DNA of 64,000 nt from NCBI GenBank assembly GCA_963930655.1, contig OZ005611.1, positions 2,115,501 through 2,179,500 on the forward strand, written 5' to 3'. Below the pieces are notes generated by a model, which ran no database searches, was not told the origin of the DNA, and saw only the letters and a list, made by a program, of their open reading frames with translations. The position numbers and the translations under genes were made by a program. Of this stretch, positions 1-12,746 are shown piece after piece. Within the stretch, counting starts at the first letter, position 1, and each line of letters opens with the position of its first letter. The stretch comes from Myrica gale (Eukaryota > Streptophyta > Magnoliopsida > Fagales > Myricaceae).

Positions 1-1280
1 GATAAGAGGCATTTTCGCTGTATTGATCGAAACACTGGTTGCAAAGTTAATTTAGATAGTTTGTCTAATACGGCGAAAGGGGGGAACAAAGGGGGACCTT
101 GTTCGGGCCTGGTTAGCTCAGTGAGAAGCTAAGCCAAACTAGCATGGGACTAAACCTCATGAAATGACATGACATGACATGACGCCCTCAAGGATGCCAT
201 ATGATGATGAAATGAAACATAGTGTAGGTCTAGACAAGTTTGGACTATAGGATCTGTATCGAATCATTTCCTGTAGTTGTGGGTTTATACATTTCACTCT
301 CTCACGACATCTTTAAGCTATGACTGAGAGGATAACTCAAAAGACAAGACAAAATATATGCGAAGATTTGTAAATTATAAATTCTATTGGTCGAAAGCAA
401 CCATGCGGGATGTACCCGCGGACAAGACCTGTTTTACCAATAGTTTGGTTGGGTGTGTTGTTAGTCACCCTAGTTAAGCCTTACCCTCACGAAGCTTACC
501 CAACACATCGCTTAACTCTCAACAGATGAGGCGTTTGATTGTCAAAATTTTAGCGAATATTTTTAAAATTTTTAAAATTTTGAGAATATTTTGTTTATGA
601 ATGTTTGTGTAAATAGTAAAAATAGTGAAGTAGTGAAGTGTGTTTTGATGAATGTTGAAAATGTTGGAGTTGTAATTAATGTTAATGATTGGATTGTATA
701 GTTTGACTTTTGTGTGAAATAATAATGTTGAAAAACATTGAGCCGCCCACCATATGTTGTTTCCTTTTTTGCCGTTTTTGCTTCTTCTTTTTTGGTGAGA
801 CACCAAACATGTCTGATTTTGGTGTTCTTGCTGTCGCGATTAAAGCGATGGACAATTTTGTAAATGCGTAAGAGACAATAAATTCCGTGGCAGAGGTGGG
901 TACCATGTGTTTCTCTAAATTTAATTTCTGTCATTGCAATGTGTTAAGAGGCTCACTGCCAATGAGAGTAGTTTTGAAAATACAATGGATTATTTCAGGA
1001 TAAAAAAAACGTCTCAATATTTGGTACCTTCGACATTTTTGGAGGGCAATTGCGTTTGGAGAGGGCAGATTTTTTGAGAGCCGATTTTTTGGGCAATCAA
1101 ACGCCCCCAGAGGAAGACAACCCTAATAAAAAGAGGAAATATTTTCTAATTAAAGGCATTATGATATATGCCTCCTCGAGAAAAAGCTCAAAGATTTATA
1201 ACCTAAGCAGAGAGAAACTCAAAAATCTTGTAACTTACCTCGTCATCCACTTAGAAATGAATGAATCTACATAATATTGA
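1..1280. other. Intergenic, unidentified, repeat-like
   Basis: No convincing gene. The stretch carries a short ATGAC tandem (four units, 164-183) and open frames that match nothing I recognise. AT-rich direct repeats of TTTTAAAATTTTT type lie near 555-590. The low coding character and simple repeats suggest an old transposon or LTR remnant, but no terminal repeats could be paired, so this is left unclassified. Confidence 0.4.
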
Positions 1281-1991
1281 AAATTATATAAAAAAAATGT
1301 TTAATTAATTATTATTTTTTTGGTGTGGGCTGGTACCACAGCCCTACCGTGCTGATAGACTTAAGAGCAAAAGAATGTTGATTAAAAACAAATTATAATA
1401 TTCAGGTTTTGATTACTATTTAATCCAGTTTTTAGTAGGTTAATTAGAAGAATCGGTTGTAGTTTACTTTAAATCGATTTGCAATAATAATGCGGTTACG
1501 TTCTTTTCGCAACATTTTACGTGAATTATAAAAGGTTTAATTAATTTAATTTCGAGAATATATTAGAGATGTCATGACAGTAGGTAGAACTATCTATAAA
1601 AAGAACATTTAGCAAAAAGAGAGAGAGAGAATAAAAAGAACGATTAGAGAGAGTAGACGCTAACCAAAGGCTTCACGCGAGCAGGTACGAAGCGAGTCCG
1701 AGACAGGAGAGAGCGAGAATCACATTCCGTTGAAAAAGTAAAACCGGACTAACGGACGCAAAAACTGAACTTCAGCCCAGGCCCCAACTCTCTTCCTCTC
1801 TTTCTCTTAAAATCTTTTTAAAGGCGAAACAGATTCCAAAGCACAAAAAAAGAAAAGAAAAGAAAAAGAACAGACGACCAAACTCAGCGAAGTCGCACAG
1901 ACAAGTCACATCACAAAAGCTCACGCAGAGCAGTCCATCAAAGTAGGAAGCTTTGATTTCTGTCCAATTAGATCCGATCAGATCGCCAGTA
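1281..1991 (+). promoter_or_regulatory. Upstream region and 5'UTR of the VIK-type kinase gene
   Basis: AT-rich to about 1560, then a purine-rich leader with a GA tract near 1617-1630. No ATG was seen between roughly 1580 and the CDS start at 1992, so the leader appears free of upstream start codons. The limits of promoter and 5'UTR are inferred only from position. Confidence 0.4.
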
Positions 1992-4900
1992 ATGAGCTCG
2001 GACGCGTCCTCCGGCAGCGAGAGCGCCGGTGGTAAAGGAAGCTCCACCTCGGACAAGGATAAGCAGAAGGAGAAGGCGAGGGTGAGCCGAACCTCGCTGA
2101 TTCTCTGGCATGCTCACCAGAACGACGCCGCTGCCGTCCGCAAGCTTCTCGAGGAAGATCGGTCCTTGGTCCAAGCCAGAGACTACGACAACCGCACCCC
2201 GCTCCACGTTGCTTCCCTCCACGGCTGGATTGACGTCGCTAAGTGCTTGATCGACTATGGCGCCGACGTCAACGCCCAAGATCGCTGGAAGAACACTGTA
2301 ATTCCTTATAAAATGCTTTATTTTTTCCTCTTTTCTGGTCTTTATATCCAACTTTAATGTCTACTTGACTTTGCTATGCCAAGTAAACGGTGAGAGTATA
2401 GTTTCTACTTGTAGTAAAATGTGGTGACAGTAGGTGCAAAATACACGCAAGATTCCGTATAATATTAGGTCGAAGAGGAGCGTGAATTTGTGCGAGTGAG
2501 TAAGCTTTGGGTCACCAAATTACTAATGCCTTCGTTCGTACGCCGTGCCCCAAACAAGACCAGGAAGTGCGTTCAGGTTCACTTTACACACAAATTTCAA
2601 GGGATCTAAAAAGAGGAACTACAGAGTTTGGCATTTTGCTAGTCAATAGTCTGTTCTAAGCCTCCAATAACGTATTTCTGTCTGGCTTCCTGAAGCTGGA
2701 ACTTAATCATGAGCAGCATCATTTATTTGTATGATCTTGCAAGTTAATTTTCGTTGAGGGCCTTTATTAAGATGCTTTGAATTGATGGAGCAGAATTTAA
2801 GTTCATTTCAGTTTTATCCCCAGAGGTCCTTCTTTCTCATTTTCTAGAATATTTAAGTGTCTTTTTACTGTTGCAAGTCCATTTTACTGCAAGTCAATAA
2901 TTGTTAAATGCAATGCTTCGGTTAGCATTATAAAAGGCCTTCTTCTTTATTTGTGAGACTTCAATATATTTTTACCGCTTAGTTCACATTGCCATCAGAC
3001 GAATAATTAGCTGGAATTTCTCTCATGGCAGCCTCTAGCTGATGCTGAAGGAGCTAAAAAGCACAGCATGATTGAGCTGTTAAAGTCATATGGTGGCTTG
3101 TCTTATGTAAGTCTATTGGTCCCCCCACTTTCTCTCTCTCCCTGGAAGAAAAAAACATGTAACTCGTAGTCTTTTCTTTTCTCCACCCCTTCATTTCATG
3201 TTGTTATTTTGCTTGCAACTGTCGTTAATCAGCATTATTCTTTTCATCTACTTCTGTTATTCTCCCCGTTGACTAAGTTTTCTTGTCTGCAGTTAAAGTG
3301 TCTTTTGTTTTTCCTCAGTGTTAATTACTTTCAGTTGTGGGTCACTTCTTTAGACAACTGGATTGCTTGTATGTGTCGCTGGAATGTTGTTAATCTGATG
3401 AATGATGATCCTAGTGCCTTGTTAAAAATTCATTAATATGAGGATAACTCCATTTTCATCACTATTGGAGGGGAAGTAGAAGATGCTATATGTCCCTCAT
3501 TCAGTCTTCACTTGCAATTTGGAGTGCAATCAGGCATGATTCCTGCCGCTCTCCTATAAAAACAGAGATTCTTTTTCTTTTCTCCTGCTATGTTTTTAGA
3601 GGACTCTTTGTATTTCTATCTGTAGTATCGGAATGGTGTATGCTGTTGTGCTTATGGGCTGACGGAGCCTCTTTTTCAAGGGTGATTTTCTTCTTTGCTG
3701 CTAATCAACGGTATGATCTTGTTAAAGAAACACTTGACAGTCGGTATTTGCTTCTGTTGAAAGAGATGTGGGCTCTCTTTGTCTCCTTGTGGATTTTGAG
3801 TCAGAGATGAATTCTATTACTATTATGAATATAGCGTATCCTTTTGTGTAAGAGCTAACAAAGATGTCATCTTAGGACCCGATTATCTTAAATCCTAGTT
3901 TCTTCATAGTTGTGTTTAGCTTCAATTTTGATATGTACTACACGTGTTTCCTAGAGGATAGGGAGACAATTCCTAGTCATGTATTACTAGTTTGCTTCGA
4001 CAAAGAAATGCACTCTTTTGTTGGTTTTTTATGGCTTAGCATCACAGGCCTTCAAATAAGCTTGACATAATACTAGGCATATATTAAGGACTCCTGTATA
4101 TTTCGTGGATGTACTATTTTATTTGCTTTAGCTGGCTCTAAGTTTGATCATTCATGTCCCAGGGACAAAATGGAAGCCATTTCGAACCAAAGCCTGTTCC
4201 ACCCCCTTTGCCAAACAAGTGTGACTGGGAAATCGACCCTTCTGAGCTGGACTTTTCAACCTCAGCTCTTATTGGGAAGGTGCGATCTTATTTTTCTTTA
4301 AGATTTCTAATAAAAAAAAGTTTATGAGACAGGCCTTGTAAGATTTCCTAAGTAGTTACTCTATCTGTAAAGTCTCTTGCAAAATTTCCTAAGTAGTAAC
4401 ACTATGATTTGTGAAGTCTCTTGTTTGAATGTTTTAAACTGGAAGTCTATCTGCTAGCTTGCTGCAGCCATAATTTTATGTAAGTTTTAGAGTTTCTAGA
4501 TCCTTCCTTGTTTGTGATATTCTGCTTTTTAGATTGACTAACCACGTATTGCGTGGTTGCATTCACTGTACATGTATTCGAGATCTATGCTGTAATTCAT
4601 TTCCCCTGGGTATGTAACGTGCTGAGATGATTATTTTCAACAATCAAGAATATGCAATATGCCTGAAGTTGATCTTCCAGGAGAGGACAGTTCCTTTTGG
4701 CTAAAATAATTTTACCCCTACCATGTACTTCTCGTTATTGTTTCATGCTGTTGGTCTGTTGTGACTTGGACATGTTGGCCCTGTCATGCAACTTGGATGA
4801 TTTATGTACTGCTCAAAATCTGGCTCTCTGCATACAACCCTTGGTGTGTACTTTTAGTCCATCTGTCAGATGTGCTTCAATTGATGATGGCTGTTGCTAG

Positions 4901-7782
4901 CAGGGATCTTTTGGTGAGATTTTAAAAGCCTCTTGGCGTGGAACGCCTGTAGCTGTCAAACGGATTCTTCCATCACTTTCAGATGACAGATTGGTGATGT
5001 AAGATCCTTTTTCTTTTGATGTTTTCCTATTGGGGGTATGCTATTGATTTGTTTTAGTTCTGTATAAACTGATTAGTTTGGAGAAATAATTTATTTCTCT
5101 CTCCCTTTGCTTTTCGTTATGAAGTGACTTCATATTGATACTTTATTGATCTAGCTTTTTGAGAGCCAGTCCCAAGCCTGAACGATCAGAGGAGGGTTTT
5201 GATAGGTTGACAGCATGCAATAAAAGTTGTCATATGTTATGAATGGATCCTTATTGACATAAGAATCAGGTGATACCCCTCTAACATAGAATTAGGGAGG
5301 ATATGGCTCTAGAAGTCTGGCTGACGTAAAACAGATCTATATATAGCTCAATAGTAGGGCATAGGGATAGTTGAGTGAAGTTGCGATCCTAGAGTATGTT
5401 ACGAACTGTTCTGATTACAATGGGATCCGGACCAAAATAACGGATGAAATATTTTTTATTTGGACTGGAAAGCCTTTTCTTTAATGATTCAGTCAGCATT
5501 CTTTCATTTCTGATCCAGATTCTAATATATCAAATGCATAAATTTCTTATGTGTTTTTCTCTTTCCTGATTCAGTCAGGACTTCAGGCATGAGGTTAAGT
5601 TGCTTGTGAAGCTTCGTCACCCTAATATAGTTCAATTTCTCGGAGCTGTCACTGACAAGAAGCCCCTTATGTTAATTACTGAATACTTACGAGGGGTGAG
5701 CAAATGCATCTTTCTTATGTTTCATATCCTGAAGTGTGTGTGTTGAAGTCCTTGTCACTGATCCAAAATTCACTTGCAAAGACGCCTGATTGTTGCATTC
5801 ATATGCTGCTATAGGGTGATCTTCATCAGTACCTCAAGGAAAAAGGTTCGCTTAGTCCTTCAACAGCTATCAACTTTGCACTGGACATGGCAAGGTACTT
5901 CTAGCTCCTATAAGAAAAATGCCAGACCCATATCCCAAAGTTAGTTTTTGGTTGTCTTCCTGGAAAGGTGTAAAATGTAGGGTAAACATATCATTTTAAA
6001 AGTCACTTGCAAACTACTGAATGCTCAATTCAAGTTTATGAAATCTTACTGGGCCTTATATGGCTTGTTTATTGCAGTTCTTGAACTTTTTTACTGAGAG
6101 CAAGATGCAGCCTCAGTGCATTATGTTTTTATGCTAATATGCATTCTATGAATCTGATGTGAACAGAGGCATGGCTTATCTTCACAATGAACCAAATGTT
6201 GTTATTCACCGGGACCTAAAACCAAGGTGAGTTTATTCTCTATCCAACTCATGTGGGGGCATTAGATACTCTATGTTGGACTGGTAACTGCTGAGGTCAT
6301 GGTTTAATCAACTGCCCTAATATATCCTTGTCTCGAGGAGATTACTTCTCATTGGACTTTGTGCTTTCGCACCCGATGGAAAAAACACATACTATGTCGT
6401 TCTCTGGTTTTCACTATCAACAACATGAGCTGGCCTCCATATCCTGTTGAAAGCTGTGTATATATTTCAGGAATGTTCTTCTAGTCAATTCCAGCGCTGA
6501 CCATTTAAAAGTCGGAGATTTTGGACTAAGCAAGCTCATCAAAGTTCAAAACTCTCATGATGTTTACAAAATGACTGGAGAGACTGGAAGCTGTGAGTGT
6601 CTCTTGTAAAGTTCGTTTTAATCACTTTGAATTTAGTCCATTCTCAATTTTTTCCCCTTTTTGGCATGGAACAAAACAAAAGACCGGTATATGGCTCCAG
6701 AAGTTTTCAGGCATCGGAGATATGATAAGAAAGTTGATGTTTTCTCTTTTGCAATGATACTATATGAGGTAATGCTGTTTTTATATAAGGAGTCAAGGTA
6801 TGAAGAATTTGGGATGTTCTAATTGGTGACGTTGCCAACTGGTTCAGATGCTTGAAGGGGAACCACCACTTTCAAATTATGAGCCTTATGAAGCAGCCAA
6901 ATATGTGGCTGAAGGACACAGGCCTACATTTCGCTCAAAAGGATATATCCCTGAACTGAGAGAGTAAGTCTGCTTTAAATTATCAGTCAATCAAAAGTTT
7001 CTTTTTTCTTCTGCATGCGTGGGCCACTTGGGAAGCGAATCCTTTTTCATTTCTTGCTTTTTCTTGTAAGTCAATTTGAGTCCGGGATTTTCGGGCTGGA
7101 TGAATACTTAACAAATTACCCAACGAAGACATGCAAAATACTGCATAAATTATTGTTTTCATTGTACTCCATCTAGGTACAAGTACTCTTTCTCTCTCTC
7201 TCCATCATTTTCCCTTGCACATCTAACATAATGCAGTCCCAAAATTGTCAGCCATTTTTTACCAGAAACAGTGTCAGTGATCTTTTCTTCCTCGGAGCCT
7301 TTTTCATCTGTTGTCCTCGTGACACTGACACCTATAACTTAACTAATCGCTCTTGTGCATTAATTGATTTTGTTGCACGTGCCAAAACCATTTGTTGACG
7401 ACTCATCTTGTCCTCAAGTGATGCAAACAACTTAGAATTGCTTTTATTTCTTTGTATCCTTGTTTGTCCGCTAACTCAACTTGATAGCTTCTTTTGTAGC
7501 TATGCTTATTTTTACTCTCAGTCCATGTATTCTGTCTCACTTGTATGACCAGAGCCTTCTCATCTCTCTCTTCTCTCTCTCGTTAGCAAATTATGTTAGG
7601 CATGCAAAGCTGTAATCCAAAGTGCTAATCTCTTTTTTCTTATTGAATGTTTTAGGTTAATTGAGCAGTGTTGGGCTGCTGACATGAGCCAAAGACCTTC
7701 TTTCTTGGAAATTCTCAAGAGGCTTGAAAAGATAAAGGAAAATGTACCAACTGACCATCACTGGCACATATTTACCACATAG
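1992..7782 (+). CDS. VIK: Ankyrin-repeat serine/threonine protein kinase, VIK / integrin-linked-kinase-like
   Basis: Eleven coding exons: 1992-2297, 3032-3106, 4163-4279, 4904-4998, 5575-5695, 5815-5894, 6167-6226, 6471-6592, 6683-6768, 6848-6963 and 7656-7782; all introns GT-AG, phases add up to 434 codons plus TAG. A Ser/Gly-rich N-terminus (about residues 1-30) is followed by ankyrin repeats (about 35-128, with TPLHVASLHGWIDVAK and GADVNAQD) and a protein kinase domain (about 160-420). Kinase motifs are intact: glycine loop GKGSFGE, VAVK lysine, HRDLKPRN catalytic loop, DFG, and APE, so the enzyme should be active. The family is plant Raf-like group C MAPKKK; Arabidopsis VIK (VH1-interacting kinase, 438 aa) is nearly the same length and binds the VH1/BRL2 receptor kinase and the tonoplast sugar transporter TMT1. 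The start was chosen as the first Met preceding the conserved acidic/Ser region; an upstream in-frame ATG at 1953 would add 13 unlike residues. Confidence 0.94.
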
Positions 7783-9279
7783 TCGTCAAGACCAAAGGAG
7801 TGGTATGTGGATAAATAACATACCAATTGAGCAGGTGGGTTTTGAACAGACTCAACAGGTAGTTTGCCAGAGAAAATAATACTGGCAAACCAGTATTAGT
7901 TTCGCAATTGTCATGAACGGGAATTTTTTTCTCTTTCTCTTTTAAATGTATTTCGTTTCTGGTCCCGAAGTGGACTCGAGAACAGAGCACAAGCAATATA
8001 TATTATGTTTTTCAGCTCTCAGACCCTTTTTTCGTGGAGATTTTGTTTATTTTTCTTGATATGTGGGTTGGTGTATAGATGGTTCGCTGCATGTTCTTTT
8101 TTCACTCAGATAAAAAAATTCTTCAGGGTCTGTAGCCCATTGAGATAGTTGTTAAAGGCCGTTGATTCTTTCCTCTGCCTATCTTTCTAAACCCTGCTTT
8201 TTTAAACCGTTAATCGTACATGTACAGTAACCAAGGATCTGTCAATTAGCGTTACAGGTTAAATTTTTTCATCTTTTCTCGTAGGCAAGTTTTGGACTTG
8301 AAACAATAATCTCCCAAACTCGTGCATGTTTCATCCCACAGGAGTTCGCACAATTTTCTACCGGAGTATTTCATAAATTCCACATTGATCAATATTCTTG
8401 AAAAATTGGGAGAACTGAGTAAATGACAACATGGTAATTTAACCACCTAACCAGAAATATAACCCCAAGAGAATATTTCTCTTAATATGGTATTGCATAA
8501 GCTAAGAAAGAGAACTTTTAAAACCATCAAATGTCTCAAACTTAAGTTTAAAAATTTTATTTTATATAAAAGACTATTTTTTTTTACTTTTTAGAGAATC
8601 TCATAAAATATAGTCAATCAAAACTTAATTTAGTAAGTAAAACATAGTTCCACTTTCTCTAAAACTAGTAAATCTTTTTTCCTAACTTGCCACTCCCAGT
8701 CTTAGAGGTGGGCAAAAACCCACCTATACGACCTCATGACCCATAACCGAACCGACTCAACTCGAATAGATTTGAGTTACATCAAGTTCGAGTTCGAACC
8801 TTATTTTAACAGTCCTACCTAATCTCTCACTTGACACTCAACAATACATCTCTCATTCGACACTCACTAACAAACAATCCCCTCTCCCTCTCATTAAAAA
8901 ATAATTTTAGAAAATATATTTCTTGTAACATTCAAACACTAAAATTTAGAATAATTTACTGAAACATAGTGCATTTGAGACTACTTTACAACAAAAAAGT
9001 ACTCTACGTTGAATCAAAGCATTAACTAAAATGAAATAACCCACAATTTCAAGGTCGTTGCTCCTAGATCTTCCTAGGTTGAAGTGAGATACCCCCACAA
9101 ACACACAAGCAGATTCTGCACTCTTGTAAGAAAGATTAAATTGTAAGTTTAACCATGCAATCTTAAAATTACATCTATCTGAAAGTACATTTGTCTCTCT
9201 ATTTTACATAAGCAGAGATGAGCCTAGAAGAAAAAAATAAGCAGAGACGAGAAAATTTGTCAACTTATCGAGAATAAGA
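7783..9279. other. Intergenic between convergent kinase and p24 genes
   Basis: The kinase (+) and p24 (-) genes converge here, so both 3'UTRs lie in this gap. The rest is AT-rich. Near 8704 a GGTGGGCAAAAACCCACC-like tract resembles the end of some plant hAT elements, but no partner terminus or target duplication was found. No gene seen. Confidence 0.5.
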
Positions 9280-12200
9280 TTAAATGAGCTTCTTCTTCTC
9301 AAAAAAGGTCTTCAAGTGCCATAGCTGCAAGCCTGCGACTGATAAACAAACAAAAAGCGAAAGAAAACTCAACCAGGTCATCCTGGAGTTGGTTGTTCTG
9401 TTGAGTTCCTGCATTTCTTCTTCTCTGAAACATTAAGAAAGAAGGCATAGATGTAGGGGGAAGAAAGAAGACAAATATCTCTTTGTATGATTTTTTTCAG
9501 GATAAAAGAGGCTTCCTCTTTTTGGAGAAATATAAAAGATGCCCCCCCTTACCTTTGGCGGAGAAAATAAATTTCCTCCTGAATGGAAATAGCAGTGTCA
9601 TACAATTTCTTTAGCTCTAGCTCCATGACCTGGCACATAAAATGATGTAAACAAATAGCTTAAGTAAAAAATTGAATAACATCCCGGGTGGAAATAGAAC
9701 AACTTGAAGATATATTTATCTTAAAAGAACATATTAACAAGAACACAAATACTTGAAAAATGGTCAGAACCGAATTAAATTTCAGGCAAAAATCCCAGAA
9801 AGGTCACAAATAATAGAATAAGGAATATAATTTATTTATTTATTCCTGATTCCTAATAAGAAATGAACACGAGAAACAGTGATTTGGTATTGGTCTGAAT
9901 TACCAGGTCTGACCTGGGAAAGAAACTATTTGAAAAATAAACGTTGCTATGACTTATCATAAGCTCCGGTTTTTTTTTTTTTTCTGTCAACCACTTCGTC
10001 AGACTGTTTTTAAATTTTCCTGAATTCAACTACAACAGAAAACCACTAGTCAACAGGAAGCATTTTTTTAGCCAACAGACACAAAGAACATAAACTACAC
10101 CTCTTATGAGGAAAATGGTTTACAACTACTAAGAAAAAGCCAAAAAATGGAGATCCCTTTTCTGGAACTGTCACAAGCACCAGTGACCACCATCTCTCTT
10201 CTTTTTTCCCACCCATTCTCTCGGCTTCCATTTTCTGAAGTTTTTGGTGCTTGTGAGTTAAGGATAAAATCATTTTCAGTTTATCTTCTGTGTTCAAGCA
10301 AAATAGGGAAAATAAAAAGCTTTCCCATAAATCATTGCCTATTGAAAGGATTTTGTTGAAATTAAGGCAGCATGGATAAATATTGGCTGAGGAGCGAGCA
10401 GTAACTGGGCGAATGTTGCAAATGAAATGAGTTTTAAGATAAAATTGAAATCAGAAGGCAAAAGTATTGCAGGAATCTCTCCACACATGCTAAATATGTA
10501 GAAGGAGCCTTCTAAGCGAGGTTGTAAGCAACCAATTTCCTATAACTAGAAAAGCACATTATCTCAACTATATTCATAACTATGTAGATAAGAAAACAAA
10601 GAATCAGCACTACCTTCCAAACAGCACCTGTGGTATCACCCTTAGGGCAGCAAATGCTGCTAATATGCAAACCATAACTTATCGCCTAACCTGTTATTGA
10701 GTTACCAAAGTATAATTCCTCCACTCCCCGAACATCGAACAAAAGCACCAGCTAGGCCTTTTCTGTTGAACAATCCAAAGTGGGCTCTAAGACTATGGTT
10801 CAAAAGGGCGGTATAAATTTCATCTGATGTGTATTTTTCTGTTTGAACTAAAGAAAGTGAGCTATAAGCCTATAACCCAAAACGGTGGTAAAGATTGCAT
10901 CGAAATGCGTCTTCTATTAGGCTGAATGTGAAATAAGCATATACTCTTAACCATTCGGCAGTACTCACAACCCATACAAGTCACTTGAAGTCTTTACTCC
11001 TAGCACATTGGAAATACAACTTCATTGCAATGACAGAAACCCATAGTTGCCATTGCCCATTTGGCCATTCCTCCTCTTGGTTTCATTGGTCATACTCTTG
11101 TCCCCTTGCATCTATGCAGGACAGCAGAAGCTGAATCACGAGCCAACCCTAAATCACACCACAATACTACATTGGACCATTTTTTTTTTCTTCAATAAAC
11201 ACCAGGATACTTCAAGGAGGAATCCTTGGATTATCAATGGTGAGAATCGTCATCAAAAAGAAAAAAAATCAATGGTGAGAATCGATACAGGGATAACAGA
11301 GGTAGGAATATTCCCCTCCAAGTTCTCAGTGGCAGCCCATTTCGCCAGATTATGGGCAGTAGCATAGGCATTATGCTTTACATGATTAAAAGACCAAAAC
11401 AGTGATTACAACTCAGTCTACGAATATCAGCAATTACAGGAAAAATGAGCCAATCAGCCTGGTTTTCTACAGCCAAGATAGCGTCGATCACACTCTTAGA
11501 CATTGGACCACCTATACTAGTGGACGAGGAACACAAATGACAAGCAGGCAGGAGTTATACACTTATGGTTAGTGTCTTCAGGAGTTTTCCAGAGGCGAAT
11601 ACTCGGCTGCCATCTACATGGATTTGAATACCAATTTCTTCATTCGTGCTAGCACATACTCCTTGAAAAGTGAAGTTTCCCTAAATATCCATCTGGAAAT
11701 AAATTTCTTTACCTTCACATGGTGACAAATTAAGTTCCTCGCCTTAAAAATATGCTCACCTTTTGCAGTCATTGGGAATAGGAAGAAATTTTTTTTCTCG
11801 AAATTTAAATAATCGTTCGTTGCTATAACTGCTAAACACCAGAGAATAAACTTCCGACATTCAAGATTCCAGACGCACTAGACAAACTTTAAGACCCCTA
11901 TATAAAAAGGAAAACAAAAAATCCAAATTGCATTGGCCAAAGATCAAAAAATTAAACTACCGACCTAATCACAGAAAAAGATAAAATGGTACTAGGCTGG
12001 GCAATCAACAAAGGAGAGACTTACATCGACTTGGCCTTTCTTAGCAACATTAGACCAATCCTTGGCAGCCACACCGGTCCTCCAATCCAAATCCACCGTC
12101 AAAGTGATCGGAGGCTTGTGGTCTGGCGCCCAGAAACATGCCATGTAATCACCGGCCTCCGCTGCGGCAAATGCAAAATGCCCCGATGGCACGTGCTCCG

Positions 12201-12559
12201 AGTAATGGTAGCTATTCCCATAAGAGGAAGTTACCTATATATCGCACATCCAAACACCAAATCACCACCCCGCAGAAAGAATCGGATCAAATTCCCGAAT
12301 CCATACCCCTAAGCACAAAATAGTTATTCAAAAAATAAAATAAGAAATATACCCGAGCGGTCAGTTTGTGGGAATCGGGGAGGGGTTGACCATCGTTCGG
12401 ATTGACCACGCTGTACTTTCCAACAGTCATAGAATTGCTCTTTATGTCTTCGGCGATGCACTTAGTATGGCCCGATTGCAGGTCGAATCGTATTGACTCG
12501 GACGTAGCCAATAAGAACCCTAGAACTACAAGAAAACATAGGTGCTGAAAACGAATCAT
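9280..12559 (-). CDS. p24 family cargo receptor, delta subfamily (GOLD domain)
   Basis: Four exons on the minus strand: 12559-12353, 12234-12025, 9629-9553 and 9424-9280 (213 codons with the stop, 212 aa, the usual p24 delta size). Type I membrane protein of ER-Golgi COPI/COPII vesicles that sorts cargo such as GPI-anchored proteins. Visible parts: signal peptide (about 1-22, hydrophobic FLVVLGFLL), GOLD domain (about 24-130) with HTKCIAEDIKSN and GDYMACF supplying the two conserved cysteines, a coiled-coil stretch (about 140-180, ELKKLYDTAISIQEEIYFLRQREEE), one membrane segment (about 185-203) and a cytosolic tail ending in KKKLI, a dilysine KKxx COPI-retrieval signal. Intron 2 is unusually large (about 2.4 kb) and holds a retroelement relic. 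The promoter contains an ERSE-type site. Recalled Arabidopsis relatives are At1g14010, At1g26690 and At1g69460. Confidence 0.93.
11270..11660 (-). pseudogene. Decayed RNase H-like (RVT_3) fragment in p24 intron 2
   Basis: Read on the minus strand, this piece of the large p24 intron encodes recognisable blocks of a plant retroelement RNase H domain. IHVDGSR (near 11630) resembles the first-strand VDG(S/A) motif. SVIDAILAVENQADW (near 11496-11450) matches the middle helix, and NHVKHNAYATAHNLAKW (near 11390-11330) matches the C-terminal part. The blocks are separated by a stop codon (ISV-stop near 11560) and a frameshift near 11405, so the fragment is not functional. Such domains come from LINE-type elements or from stand-alone RVT_3 proteins; which one cannot be told here. 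It lies in the same orientation as the host gene and was presumably inserted into the intron and then decayed. Confidence 0.7.
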
Positions 12560-12593
12560 AGTGAAAGGGTAAGCGCGAGATCTATACGACGTT

Positions 12594-12612
12594 GCAGAGA
12601 GAGAGAGAGAGA
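12594..12612. repeat. GA microsatellite in p24 5'UTR
   Basis: About nine AG units just upstream of the p24 start codon (start at 12559, minus strand), so a CT tract in the sense strand of the leader. CT-rich leaders are common in plant genes; no further role can be read. Confidence 0.7.
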
Positions 12613-12727
12613 GTCAAAGAGAGACACCGCCGAGCTTTGGACTTCCAAAGACGAAGAGTCAAGAGTGAGGGAGAGGGAGAGGTGGACGGAGAAGAACAAC
12701 GGTGTTTTTCTCCATTTATTTGTGCCA

Positions 12728-12746
12728 CGTGGCGATTCTTGATTGG
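12728..12746 (-). promoter_or_regulatory. ERSE-I element (CCAAT-N9-CCACG) in the p24 promoter
   Basis: On the minus strand the sequence reads CCAAT, nine bases, CCACG: an exact match to the ER stress response element, in the orientation of the p24 gene and about 170-190 bp before its start codon. The CCACG half is part of a perfect palindromic G-box GCCACGTGGC at 12724-12733. In plants this architecture is bound by ER-stress bZIP factors (bZIP28) with NF-Y. Sequence match is direct; function is inferred. Confidence 0.65.

Noticed and set aside
100-170. tRNA-like phrase GGTTAGCTCAGTGAG
   Set aside because: It resembles a D-arm, but no T-arm GGTTCGA block, acceptor pairing or anticodon loop follows at the right spacing.
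8700-8830. GGTGGGCAAAAACC hAT-like terminus
   Set aside because: No matching inverted end or target duplication nearby, so only a possible fragment.
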